Below are positions 44,482-56,200 of a stretch of DNA of 64,000 bases, in pieces (the first letter of the stretch is position 1; every line of letters starts with the position of its first letter). Under the pieces are notes generated by a model that did no database searches, was not told the origin of the DNA, and saw only the letters and a list, made by a program, of their open reading frames with translations. Location of the stretch: positions 11,630,102 to 11,694,101 of the forward strand of contig CM072513.1 in NCBI GenBank assembly GCA_036898135.1, in the 5' to 3' direction. The stretch comes from Oncomelania hupensis. Taxonomy: Eukaryota; Mollusca; Gastropoda; Littorinimorpha; Pomatiopsidae. Position numbers and translations under genes: made by a program.

Positions 44482-45791
44482 TGTTAGGATGGGGTTACAG
44501 AGATAGGGAGAAAAGTGTAAAGATTCACTGACACACTAGCTCTAACACGGCTATGAAACATAGGTAGTCCAGCCACTTGTTAACAGTAAATATCACACAT
44601 TTATTTCCTCTTCTCTATACAAAATCTTCTAATCACTATACTAACTTAAGTGTCCAAATTTCACTTCGAGTAGTTCGCTCCTTGATAGGTCTAAGCAGCT
44701 ACTGTCTCAAATTGGGCTAATAGTTCTTTCTGTCCTATTGTTCGTGTTTCTGGAAGAGTGGACTATAGCACAGTCCTTCTAGAGCAGTTTTGGCGCACGG
44801 TTTCTAGTGACTTAACTGTCTCGTCGATGAGCGGTGTTGTGGTCTCGTCTTCTGGGTAGTAAACCAGTGAGCCAGTGGAGCACACTGCTGTCGCTGCTCG
44901 CTGCAACATGCCACGTGTCAGGGTTGCCTCTCTGTGGAGTTTGTTCCCAGCCGTGGACTAAGATGCCTGCTCGTCTGCAAAGTATGAGACGATTTTCTGC
45001 AACGCCTTGTTTACAAAGGTTGTGCAGAGTGTCTCACCGTTGGCTGAAATAGCCCTCAGTGAGATCATCTCCACTTACATAGTTAAGAGACGAACAGTTT
45101 TCTAAGTCCGAGGTCCACTAGATTCTCCAACATAATTCCTATACATATATACATATTTCATGGCTAAAATAAACCCAGGGAGAAGTAATTAATAATATAC
45201 ACATTCTCCAGTACAGCCACTGGTCTGCAATAATACAAATAGCAAAAACAATCGTTGGTCAGTGGGTCTAGCTCGTGGTTGCGAAACCAGTCGGGTTCAC
45301 CACGTGGTCAAGCAAAGTTTCACTAACAGTCACAATTCTAAAACATGGCAAAACTTCACTAACATAATCCAATAATCATATCAAATAATCGCAATGAAAC
45401 AAACGATTGATCATTTACCTTCTTGACAATGTCAGGCTCTGGCTATACTGCGATGAAGGATTTCCATCCGTCACCTGCTTAGTCTTCAGCTAGAGAGATA
45501 TATTAACGTGCGTCTTGCTACGATGATGTTCGGACAAAGACTAACTATCGTCACGCTGTGGTCAGCCCAAGCGCACGAGATCTCAAGACTAGTAGCGCCA
45601 CTGCGGGGGTGGCGGGTGATTGGTCAGCTGGGTGACGTCACGGCTTATCTTATGAAGCTGTAGCCTAGGTATGCTTAACACAACCTTCTTCTGCCGTCTG
45701 CTAGTCAGCGAATGAACTGTACACAGGTCAAAGCAGACTGACCGTGTAGGCATGAAGCTTTAGTGCTGGGTTGAACTTGCCTATCGTGACA
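44482..45791. mobile_element. Candidate solo LTR (about 1.3 kb)
   Basis: Starts TGTTAGGATGGGG and ends TATCGTGACA, with ACTG on both flanks (44478-44481 and 45792-45795). TG...CA ends and a 4 bp duplication fit an LTR, but no second copy exists in the window, so this stays tentative. Confidence 0.3.
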
Positions 45792-46188
45792 ACTGGATGC
45801 CTCCGCTGAAAGACACAAAGTACGAAACACGCGCCCAACACACCCCGACCTCAGGATTGTTGTTGTCATCTCAGCCTTTAAACCTCCGCTACAGACCTAC
45901 CTGTATGGATGTTGCTGTTTTTTTTTTTGTTGTTTTTTTTTTTAAACGAAGACTTATTGTAATACTGTTTTTATTCCTGTTATGCTATAATTTTGCCTTG
46001 CTGGCTATGTAGTACATGACTTTGAAATGGATGCGCGTTTGAGGCTGTGTATATAAGCCTGCTTTAGTGTGTGTGTGTGGGGGGGGGGGAGGGGTAGGGG
46101 CGTAGGTTAGGGTGTGTGTGTGTGTGTTTATGTGTGTGCGAACGCGCTTGCATGTGCCAGGTTCATGGCTTTTTGAAGTTGTGCTCAA

Positions 46189-46296
<108 letters not shown>

Positions 46297-46456
46297 TCCT
46301 AGGCAAAGGATTTTATTAAACCTCTGGTATTTCTCATGTTTTGTCAGGTTCACGTTTCTTCGCGTGATGCTGTTTAGTTTTTCTCTTCATAGGCTAACTT
46401 GGCGGTTCATTATTTTTCAGATTACCGATGTGCCTTTTAAAAGGATAATTTAAGTC

Positions 46457-46640
46457 AGAATTATTCTCATTATATTAGAATGACTATATAGTCATAGTTA
46501 TATATACTAGTCATTTCAGTATAATGAGAATAATTCTATACTAGTCATTGTAATATAATGAGAATAATTCTAATATAAAAATTCTAATATAATATAATTC
46601 TAATATAATGAGAATATAATGAGAATAATATATATATATA
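46457..46640. repeat. AT-rich foldback and degenerate tandem repeat
   Basis: AGAATTATTCTCATTATA (46457-46474) is mirrored by TATAATGAGAATAATTCT (46520-46537). The TATAATGAGAATAATTC word then repeats several times with deletions. Confidence 0.6.
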
Positions 46641-46752
46641 TACTAGGATTTAATAGAATCAGTATTCGTTGATGTGTATTAAAACAGTGATAACAGAAAG
46701 AAAAAACTAAAAGTTTTATTTATGAATAGAACTACAGTTTCATGGTTTGATT

Positions 46753-46760
46753 GTGTGTGT

Positions 46761-46845
<85 letters not shown>

Positions 46846-46880
46846 CATTCTTTGGAGAGAGAGAGAGAGAGAGAAATAAA
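46753..46880. repeat. (TG)n and (GA)n microsatellite
   Basis: About 45 TG units, then a short GA array after a 15 bp gap. Confidence 0.95.
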
Positions 46881-46899
46881 CAGACAGACAGAAAGACGC

Positions 46900-48130
46900 T
46901 TTTTTTCTTTTTTTTTTAAAATTTAACATTGACGTAATGAACCTTTGCACTTGCGTCATGTTTTTTCCTCCTTCATCATGACCAAAAATGCAGCTTTCAA
47001 AATAATATTTATGGACTAGCCCTATGAAACATTAACATGACCTGTTACTCAAGGAACCGATCAGCAGCCTTGGCGTAAGTATTTTTTTATTTTCGCCAAA
47101 CGTTAAGGTCAACATCCCATTCAAAATGAATGTCACCAATGGAGAGGGATTTAGGATTCGGGTTAGGACAAAAAATTTCAAATAAATTAGGCCTACAAAT
47201 TAATTAAAACTGGTTGCAAATTCTGATTTGAATTCTTGGAGGACTAAATATGTCGCTGATGTCTGAGACATACCTATGCACTGACAAGAAAATCTCGGTT
47301 CAACATATTTTGTTAAAATGGCCAGTATCGACGAATGTGTACAAAGACTAATATTAGTAATAAAGCAGAAGATAACACTGTATAAAGAGAATGTATTATA
47401 ATAATGATGATGACTTACGCAAAAACAAACTATAAATCTGAGGTAGGAAAATTATTATGATTGCTTGGATTTGGGTTCATTTTCAATGAAAATGTGTTCA
47501 ATTCAAATTAGTTTAACCCATTGCCTGCTTTTGAGGACTTAGCTCGTCATTCGACAGCGTGACGATTTATGTCAATGACATGCTTGTCAGATGATGACGA
47601 TGACGACAGTTATTATGATTTTATAATGAACGTTGCTTTTACTTGCGCAGGCGACTAAGCATAGTATTATTACACACTGAAAAACAAAATTACAATTATT
47701 TAGTCGGTTAAACATATTTTTTTTGTATTCATGGCAGTGGCAGAGTTAGAATCTGAGTAGTAATGGCACAATCCAGCTTATACCACAGTTCCTATAATAT
47801 TCAGCATCCTAGACCATCACTAAGTATACGAAGTCCTTACTACCACTTCCTTTACCTCTATCATGTATGGTGTGTACACCTTATCTAAGCCTGCTTCGTA
47901 ACACAAGTTTTCTTGATCATTCAGGGACTGCAAGACCGTTTGATTCAATTCATCGCAAAGCCCCAATGCCAAGGGATTGTATTCAGAAGAACTCGGGACT
48001 CCTATAAACACCATTTTAAAATATCGGCTACCGACCCCAGCTTCTACTGGTCGTACCATCCAGCAACTCAACCACTAACGTAGCGATTGCTCGCCTGTCC
48101 AAACGTTTACGGGCTAACGAGTGTCAGTTA
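46900..48130. other. Non-coding stretch
   Basis: Nothing firm. Minus frame 47820-48071 (MVFIGVPSSSEYNPLALGLC and on) is open for 83 codons and not low-complexity, but has no recognised motif or clear splice borders. Confidence 0.3.
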
Positions 48131-49080
48131 AAAAGGCTACCTAACCTGACCTGCCTAATCTCTCTCTTCCAACCAACCAACCCAGCATGCAAGCGAACAC
48201 ATTCACACCCTCAGCAACAGCTTAAATCAACCAAGCCAAGAAACCGCCGTCAACTCAGCCAGCTACCATCAACCCGCCAATAATTGAAAACGTTTTCAGC
48301 CACCACAAGTACCAGCCGCGCAATAATCCAACAATCTATCGCTAAATCGATCGGCCCGATTCTCCAGCCCACCCATATCACCTCAACTAATCTAAAATCA
48401 ACCGAGCCAACACAGTACTCAACTATGTCAAGCAATCAACGACCAGACAAACTCGATCAATCGCCCATCATAACCCCAAACTAATCACTGTGACCATTTG
48501 AACCAACCATACAAATCAAAAAAATCACAAATAATGTTAGGTAGGTAGGGTTTGGGCGCGCCACTGGCTGCGACTACGCCTTCCCCGGCCGGGGGAGGCG
48601 GCCCAGAGTTTCCCGATAAAAAGGGATAATAAACTGCAGCCAAAAAAAATAAAAAGCAAAAGATACAACCCCACCACCAATAGAACCAACCAGCAAGACT
48701 TGACCATCTCCAGCAATCTTGTAGCCGAACTAGACACGTAAAACTGTCATCCCAATAACCTACTTCCACCTAACCAAACTTGTACCTAATCATGTAACTA
48801 AAACTACCACATCAACCATATTTACAACCAGCAGCCAACAATCATACGCCACCATTTCAGTCGTCTAAACATCAAACTCAAGACGTCAAGCTGTCCACCC
48901 AATATCTTTCCACAACATTGCCCAGCCTACAGATAATTATTTTTTAAAAGATATAGTCTAATACTCCACCACTCATCTACCCTACAACTAGCGAACCAAC
49001 CCGTAAGGCATAACTAACTACCAACTATCCATTTGGCCCGCATCAAATCTCTCCACCACACCCACCACTAATTATAGCCA
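48130..49080. other. G-poor, C/A-rich tract upstream of the acyl-CoA synthetase gene
   Basis: Over about 950 bp the plus strand is strikingly poor in G and rich in C and A, apart from a GC-rich patch at 48556-48615. The skew ends close to the start codon at 49130. It may be the promoter region or an old CA-rich repeat. Confidence 0.55.
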
Positions 49081-49129
49081 AAGAGCCGGTCGGAAATCCA
49101 GCCCCAGCGAAATCGCATAAACTTCAAGA

Positions 49130-51482
49130 ATGGCAGCTAACGAGACGGTTCCAGCGATGATCGCCAAGTGGTCGAAGGAGGACCCGGAAAGGCCAGCCTT
49201 TATTTTCCGAGGTACCGGCGAGGGCAACCACCGCGTGGTGTTCACCCGGCATGACGTCATGATGCTGTCCAGCAGGTTCGCCGTCAGATTGAAGGAAGTC
49301 GGCGTGCGTGTGGGCGATGTGGTCTGCAACACCCTGCCTAACAGGTCAGCATTTCATTTTGCATTTCGGTTCCCCATAATAATATACCATAGTTACCTCG
49401 CATTTCGGTTCCCCATAATAATATACCCTAGTTACCCGAGGGTGAAAGGCTTTGACTGCCATGTAAACAAAAGCACTGCGCAGTACGTTTTGGCACAACG
49501 CCATCTAAGACAAAGCAGAGCGAGACAAACTGATTAAATAGATTTAGAATAGATATAAAAAATCGATTACAAATTGCAATCTTTGGGTAGAGGCGGAGGG
49601 GCAAGAAGGGGAATGGAAGGGGGGGGGGGGGGTGGCGTTGAATGACGTATTGACGTATTTCATTGATCGGGCGATGGATTGCCCCAGTGACTAACGAATT
49701 GATTGATCAATTAATTAATTACTTCGAGTCGATCGCTACTCATTTCAAAATCTTGCCTTATCTCTTCACATTCTTTTCCCTTTCTTTCCCCTGTTTTAAC
49801 AGTCGCTGTGTAGTGACCTGCGTCAGATGATGGCTGTGACTGTTCGTCAGGGGGAAGGGGTTTAGAGAATTAATTCATTGATGGACTTATCGACGGACAG
49901 AATGATGGATTCGCTGCATGAGTGACGGCCAGATGTTATTCGCTTTTGTTGTTGTTGTTGTTGTATCAATTTTAATTTATCAGATTAACATAAGTTGTAC
50001 AAATTATTCGCATGACAGCCCAGAACGGCTGCTCACTGACTTAGGGTTGATGATGGCTGGAGCGGTGGCCATGAACGGGATAGTGTTTTTGGCGGACGGA
50101 AACGACCTGTCCAAATGTCTGCAGCGCGCGGATTGCGTGGCCCTCGTGGTGAACCCCACTCAGCCCAGGAACGCTCTCGATGTCCTCGAGAACAGGGTCG
50201 TCCTCAAGGGCGACCTCGCCGAATGCCGCGAAGTCCCGACTTTGAGGAGGGTGAGATGGGAATCCTATGTCAGCAAATAATGAACTTTTGTATTCATTTT
50301 GCCCTTCATGTCCTTTACTAGCGTAGTGTTTACTCATATCATGTCACTTTCTCCAATCCATCTAATTGCGTCAGACAAGTCAAAAGACCTAATTAGCCAA
50401 TCAGGTTGTAGATGTGTCTGCTTCACATTTGGCCCTTTCCCTTTGTGATATGGATCAGCGGAAAGCAGTGAGAGAGATGAGACGAGAAGAAAAAGACAAC
50501 ACGTGTATAGGCTATACGTGTGTAAACGTTACAAAATGTTCCGTAACTTTTTCTTAGAAACCAGCCGCTCGATTGGAGAGCTTTGCAACGTTACTCGAGG
50601 CCGTTTTGCTAAAGGGCTGTTACCCTGAAACGTCCGGCCCAAATGCTTCGAAAATGCTGAATTGAATTTCTCTCGCTATCGTATTTAATGTAGTATTTGT
50701 AATGGGAGATACCGATTTTCATTGTTTACAGGGAGGTAGGCTGCTGCATATGTAGTTTTAATAATTTCTAATTGCAAAGCCTGACATTATGGGTAATTGT
50801 CACACTTTTGATTAGCAATCTAAAATTTGCAGGAATTGTTTGGCTTTCGTCACCAATATATGGCGGCCATCTTGACCTTGACCTAGAGGTCGTAAAAAGC
50901 TCTTTTATTCGAGCGGGGACAAACGGTTGTCTATTTAAGTTGCGTACACGCTTATTTCAAAGCGTTCACCTCAATACTGTAGTTTTATAACCTCTTCTAT
51001 GATCCTGCCATCTATAGTGCAAACGTTTGAAAACTGCTCAGACTTACTTTAATTTATTGTTCCCTAATTATTGTAGTGCAATATTGAAAACTAAACGCTG
51101 GGTATGACAAGTTCAGTGGGGCGGAATCTTGGTTTTACGGCTTTGAACAAGATCGACTGTCTGTGGCAGGTGATACTTGTGGACTGTGGCGGAGGTTCCG
51201 CCAATCGCCCGTGGATAGAAGAACTGAAGAAAGAGTGCGAGCTCGAGGGTAGAGGATATTTAAATTCAGTCCATGTCAAGCCTGAGAACGTCGCCTTCAT
51301 CTTCACCACGTCAGGCACATCAGGCTTCTCAAAGCTGGTGCCCAGGACACACAAGCAGTTCATCATCATCGGCAAGACCTTCTATGAGGACGTCATACAG
51401 GTATATGGATTAGACCAACAATAAACAAACAAGGCTAGCTGAACATGTATCAATCATACTACTGCTGCTGCTGCTGCTGCTG

Positions 51483-51546
<64 letters not shown>

Positions 51547-51581
51547 AACAAAGGCTAGCTGAACATGTTTCAATCATACTG

Positions 51582-51651
<70 letters not shown>

Positions 51652-53184
51652 AAACAAGGCGATAGCTGAACATGTGTCAATCATATTACTACTACTACTA
51701 CTATTACTATTATTACTACTGCTGCTGCAGCTGCTGCTACTGCTAGTACTACTATATAGATTTATAAAACGCACAAATTTCATGAAGGAAAACTTTTCCA
51801 AGGTGCATTATTATTCAAAATAAACAGGTATTCAAATAGTGTCCCCTATAAACGCTTGGACCACATTGCAATTTAACACTGTTTTAACATGCAGTCACTA
51901 CTTTCTCACCATTACAATTTACCATTGTTAGTAACACATTATTATAACAATTACAAGTACTTATATTGCAATCACTTTTCTTCTTCTTATGCTGTATGTT
52001 TAACCATCGGGCCTTCCATTTCATTGGCTCACTCTTATCAGGACCTTTCCCTTCAGTCTTCGAGTTGTCTCTTGTTAAACTACTGCTAAAGAAATCTTCT
52101 TTAGATCCAAATGATTTGAAAAACTTTAGCTCCGTCTCAAATCTTACTGCGAAGGAATTGCTCTCAATCAGCTCTTATAGCATTTGTTCGTACAAACGTC
52201 TTCTTTCCCACTTTCAGTCTGCATACAGAGCTCATCATAGCACAGAAACAGTCTGCATACAGAGCTCATCATAGCACAGAAACAGTCCTCCTTAAAATTC
52301 TATGTGATCTTTTGACCACTTTTAATAATGGCAAAGTATACATCCTCGATCACTCTGTTAGACTTATCAGCTGCCTTCGACATGATTGATCACAACCACA
52401 CAACATATTCTCATCTCTCGCCTTCAGCATAGATTTGGAATCACTGATGTAGCTCTTTCTTGGATGCACTCATATCTTTCTGACAGGCATCAAAACAGTC
52501 TCGGTATAAAATTTCTTGTATCTCCTTCAAGAGTTGAGATTGTTTTGATGCCTGTTTCTGGTACAGCCCCAGAGTATATCTCAGAACTGACACAAATCTA
52601 CACTCCATCACGACAGATCTGCAAATGGCACGCATGTCTTCAGAATTCTCTTATTGCGAACCAAAACGTATGGACTCCGTTCCTTCTCTTATCAAGGACC
52701 CTCAGTCTGGCATACCTTGCTTCACTCGATTCATCACTCTGGTTCTGTCTCTTCTTTCCGCAGATATCTCTCAAAATTGATCTGTTTACCGAGTCGTTTT
52801 GAGTCCAACGTTCTCTGATCCAAATAATTATGAATGACACATTTTCTAGCATATTCGTTTATTTTATTTTATTGATGTTATTTAGTGTTTGCTTGCTTGA
52901 TTTATTGTTCTATTCATTCAGTGTTCAATGCCTGTTTGTAAATTGTCAACACTGAAACTGGCCCTGTGTATGTAGGATGCATGTTTAGAGAGCTAGATTG
53001 AGGTGTTCGCATCAAGTGCTCTGTATCAAGTACGGAGATATGGCGCATTATATATTTACTTGTTATTCCTATGATCGTTTAACCAGCATACTCCATCTTT
53101 CTCTGTCCTCAGCAACCCTGATGGCTTCGCTCAGTGTCAAACCAGTTCATTCTCGAATGTTGTCCTCCCACTTCTTTTTCGGCC

Positions 53185-53255
<71 letters not shown>

Positions 53256-56200
53256 TTTTGCAAAAGCCCCTGTGTGAAAGGATTATATAAATGTTAATTG
53301 TCTGGTCGGCTTGCTCAAAGTGTGGAGCGATAGTGAATTAGCATAAGCGTTAAGTTAGGTTCCAGGCCCTTACCCCGCCTCTAGCTCTTTCTGTCTCTGT
53401 CTCTCTCTTGTACAGTATGTCCACCTCCCTCCCACCAGCATTGCAGTCATGCCCTTCGGCGTAAAAATATTTATAAAAATTTTTTTTACTATACATTATT
53501 AATTAATTCATTCTTTCACTCTCTCAGGGTCACCCAGACGACGTCCACTTCAACGATCGGTCGTTTGGCTGGCTGGGAGGCGCCTGCTACACTTATGTAG
53601 CCTGCGGTGTCACGCGGGTGATGGTGGACTGTACTACAGCGCAGCCTGACCCTCTTGGCTTCTCCTGGGAGTGCATCAACTCTGAAAAAGTGCAGATTGC
53701 CTGTCTGGTGCCTCCACACATTTCTATGTCTTTGGGTAATCCGGATTATTGGAAAGGCAAGGGCCACAGGATCAGAACCTTTGTCACAGGTCAGTTAAGA
53801 GAGGATTGCACTTCATCATAAATGATTGTTCAGTTTTGTCGGCCTGTACTCTGCCTGCTTCAGCTGTGTAAATGAGTTCCCTAGACTTAAGCCTAGGTCT
53901 GACGACGAACGTTTTGATTGCAATCACAATGACAGTGAATGTTTGCGAGTTATACTGTGTAACAGGAGGGATGCCAGTGTCCAAAGCGCAGGCCTCACTG
54001 GTGCCTGCCATAGCAGACAACCTCATCATCACCTACGCATCCACAGAAGGTGGCTTCATTGCTATGAATCACGTCACTGCTGAAAATGTCGACCATTTTG
54101 AAGACGGCGATGACGGCGTTGCAGTTCCAGGGTACAGCTTAAAACTTATCAGCGATAAAGGAAATCTCATCACGCCTAAAGATGCAAGTTGCTATGTCCA
54201 CTTTGTATTTTAATTATTTAAGGTTGTAGGGACATAAACTGAAAAAAACATTTAAGGGTGTCGGGCATTGAAATGCTTTCAAGGGTGTGTGAAATGGTGT
54301 CTTCAACGCTGTAGAAGAAAATTAAAGGGAGGTTGAACGCTTTTTGTTTAGGAAACTAACCCGCGTCCACTTTAGAGACTTGGCGCAGGGAAGTTACCCC
54401 AATAAGACGGTGTCGCTTGTTGAAGGCTAGTTAGGTATGATGAATAGGTGGTAGGCTAAAGATGTTTCCGTAACCTTCCGGTCTTTGAGAAGGGAAGCGT
54501 TTTGGGCCTTCCTTTTCTCTAGGCCAGCTTAATGAGGGCAGTGCCTATCTCCTCTCCCTCGTTGCTTTACCTTCCCCGGTTCTAAATATAGACCCAGGTA
54601 CCCATTGGCTGGTGGCTGGACCCAGGGGAGCGTCGTGCGCGTGTTGAAGTCTTTTTGCTTTGGTGGTTGCCTTCCATTTGGTCCCCCATCCAAGTACTAA
54701 CAGCTCCCGACGTTGCTTAACATGAAGCATTGCTAGCTTATGCCCTGACCAATACACTGCACTACACCGCCCAGCTATTCTTGCATGAGAAAATTATTAT
54801 AATAATGACGCCTCATTAGTACCGTGGCTAGATCTCCGATACTGATCATGATGTTTTGTGGACAGGTGGGGAAATCGGGAGAGCTGTATATTAAAGGACC
54901 CCAAGTTTTCACAGGTTATTATACCGGGGGCTCAGACAGCAGAGACATGTTCACGAACGACGGTTGGCTCAAAACATCCGATGTCGGCTTCTACAACACC
55001 AGAGGGCACATCCATGTCGTCTGTCGCAAGTAGGCGCACCAGAATTAGTTTTGCATTTTAAATTCTTCTGAATCTGAGAGTGTATGCATTTGTGCACACG
55101 TCTGGGTGAGTCTGGAATAGAACTTCCTCGGAAGTATAAGGGGAAACAACTTTTGACGGCTTACCCGGATGTTGGGTCCAGAGTTATCCCATGTTGGGCG
55201 GGCATCTTTTGCAAACCGACACACTGAGTTTCTCGGCTATAATTTCTGCTCTGACCTCTGGCTAGCTCCGCTATTTCGGCATTGCAAACTGCCCTGCAAC
55301 CACCATTCCCACTTTCCCGATGAAAAGCTTGCTGCTTTGGGCTAGCTTTTTTAGAGTTCTGGGACGACATGCTTATGATGATCTCCACCTGGATAACTCT
55401 AGGTAATTAAAAACAAAACAAAAGACAAGTTACCTCCCATTTCTGAATAAGGCCTTTGGGGCTTTTAAACATTAACTTTAAATAACTAAATTATTTATTT
55501 ATTCGTTCATTTGTTACAGTAATTCTTCTTATTATTATTATTAATATTATTATAATATACATCATACCTCGGTCCGTCTGTCACAGTCCTTCACTAGCGT
55601 CTTTTAAAATCAACTTGAAGACGCATCTTTTTAGAGAGGCCTTTTCTTAGGCGCCATGAGTGAGTGTTGTTTGTTACTTTTGGTGTTGGGATGTGTATGT
55701 GGTTGCATGTTATTGACCAATGTACGCATGTTGTGCTTACATTTTGTTTGTGTAAAGTGCTTTGTGATTTTGGAAAGCGCTGTATAAATTGCCTGTTATT
55801 ATTATTATCCTTTTCAGATCCAACGCCATCATGCATGGAGCATACATCGTCTACCCCGGGTGGCTGGAGAGAAAGCTAGAAAAATGTCCAGGTGTGGTAT
55901 CAGTGATGATCGTGCCAGTTCCAGACCCCAAGATGTACCAGGAGATGTGCGCCTGCGTGGTGCCCAGGCTAGGGCTAGGGGCTCACCTGACGGAGGACGA
56001 TTTGAGAACGTTTTGTGAGAGTCTGTACGAAACTCATGCCACCGCTGAGTACATGCAAGTGCCAAAGTAAGTACAGACACTACCTACATTAAAGGAAAAG
56101 ATTAAAATAAAAACAAAAATTCCTGTAACTATTTTTTGGGTAGTGGGTCCAAGTGGTCACGAAATTTGCTTTTCTCACAGCCAGCTTTGTGTGGTCTTGG

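Noticed and set aside
44482..45791. Host gene in 44.5-45.8 kb
   Set aside because: No frame longer than about 70 codons and no exon-like signals; a candidate solo LTR explains the ends better.
47820..48071. Possible isolated minus-strand exon (GVPSSSEYNPLALGLCDELN)
   Set aside because: Reads like protein but has no clear acceptor or donor and no partner exon in the window.
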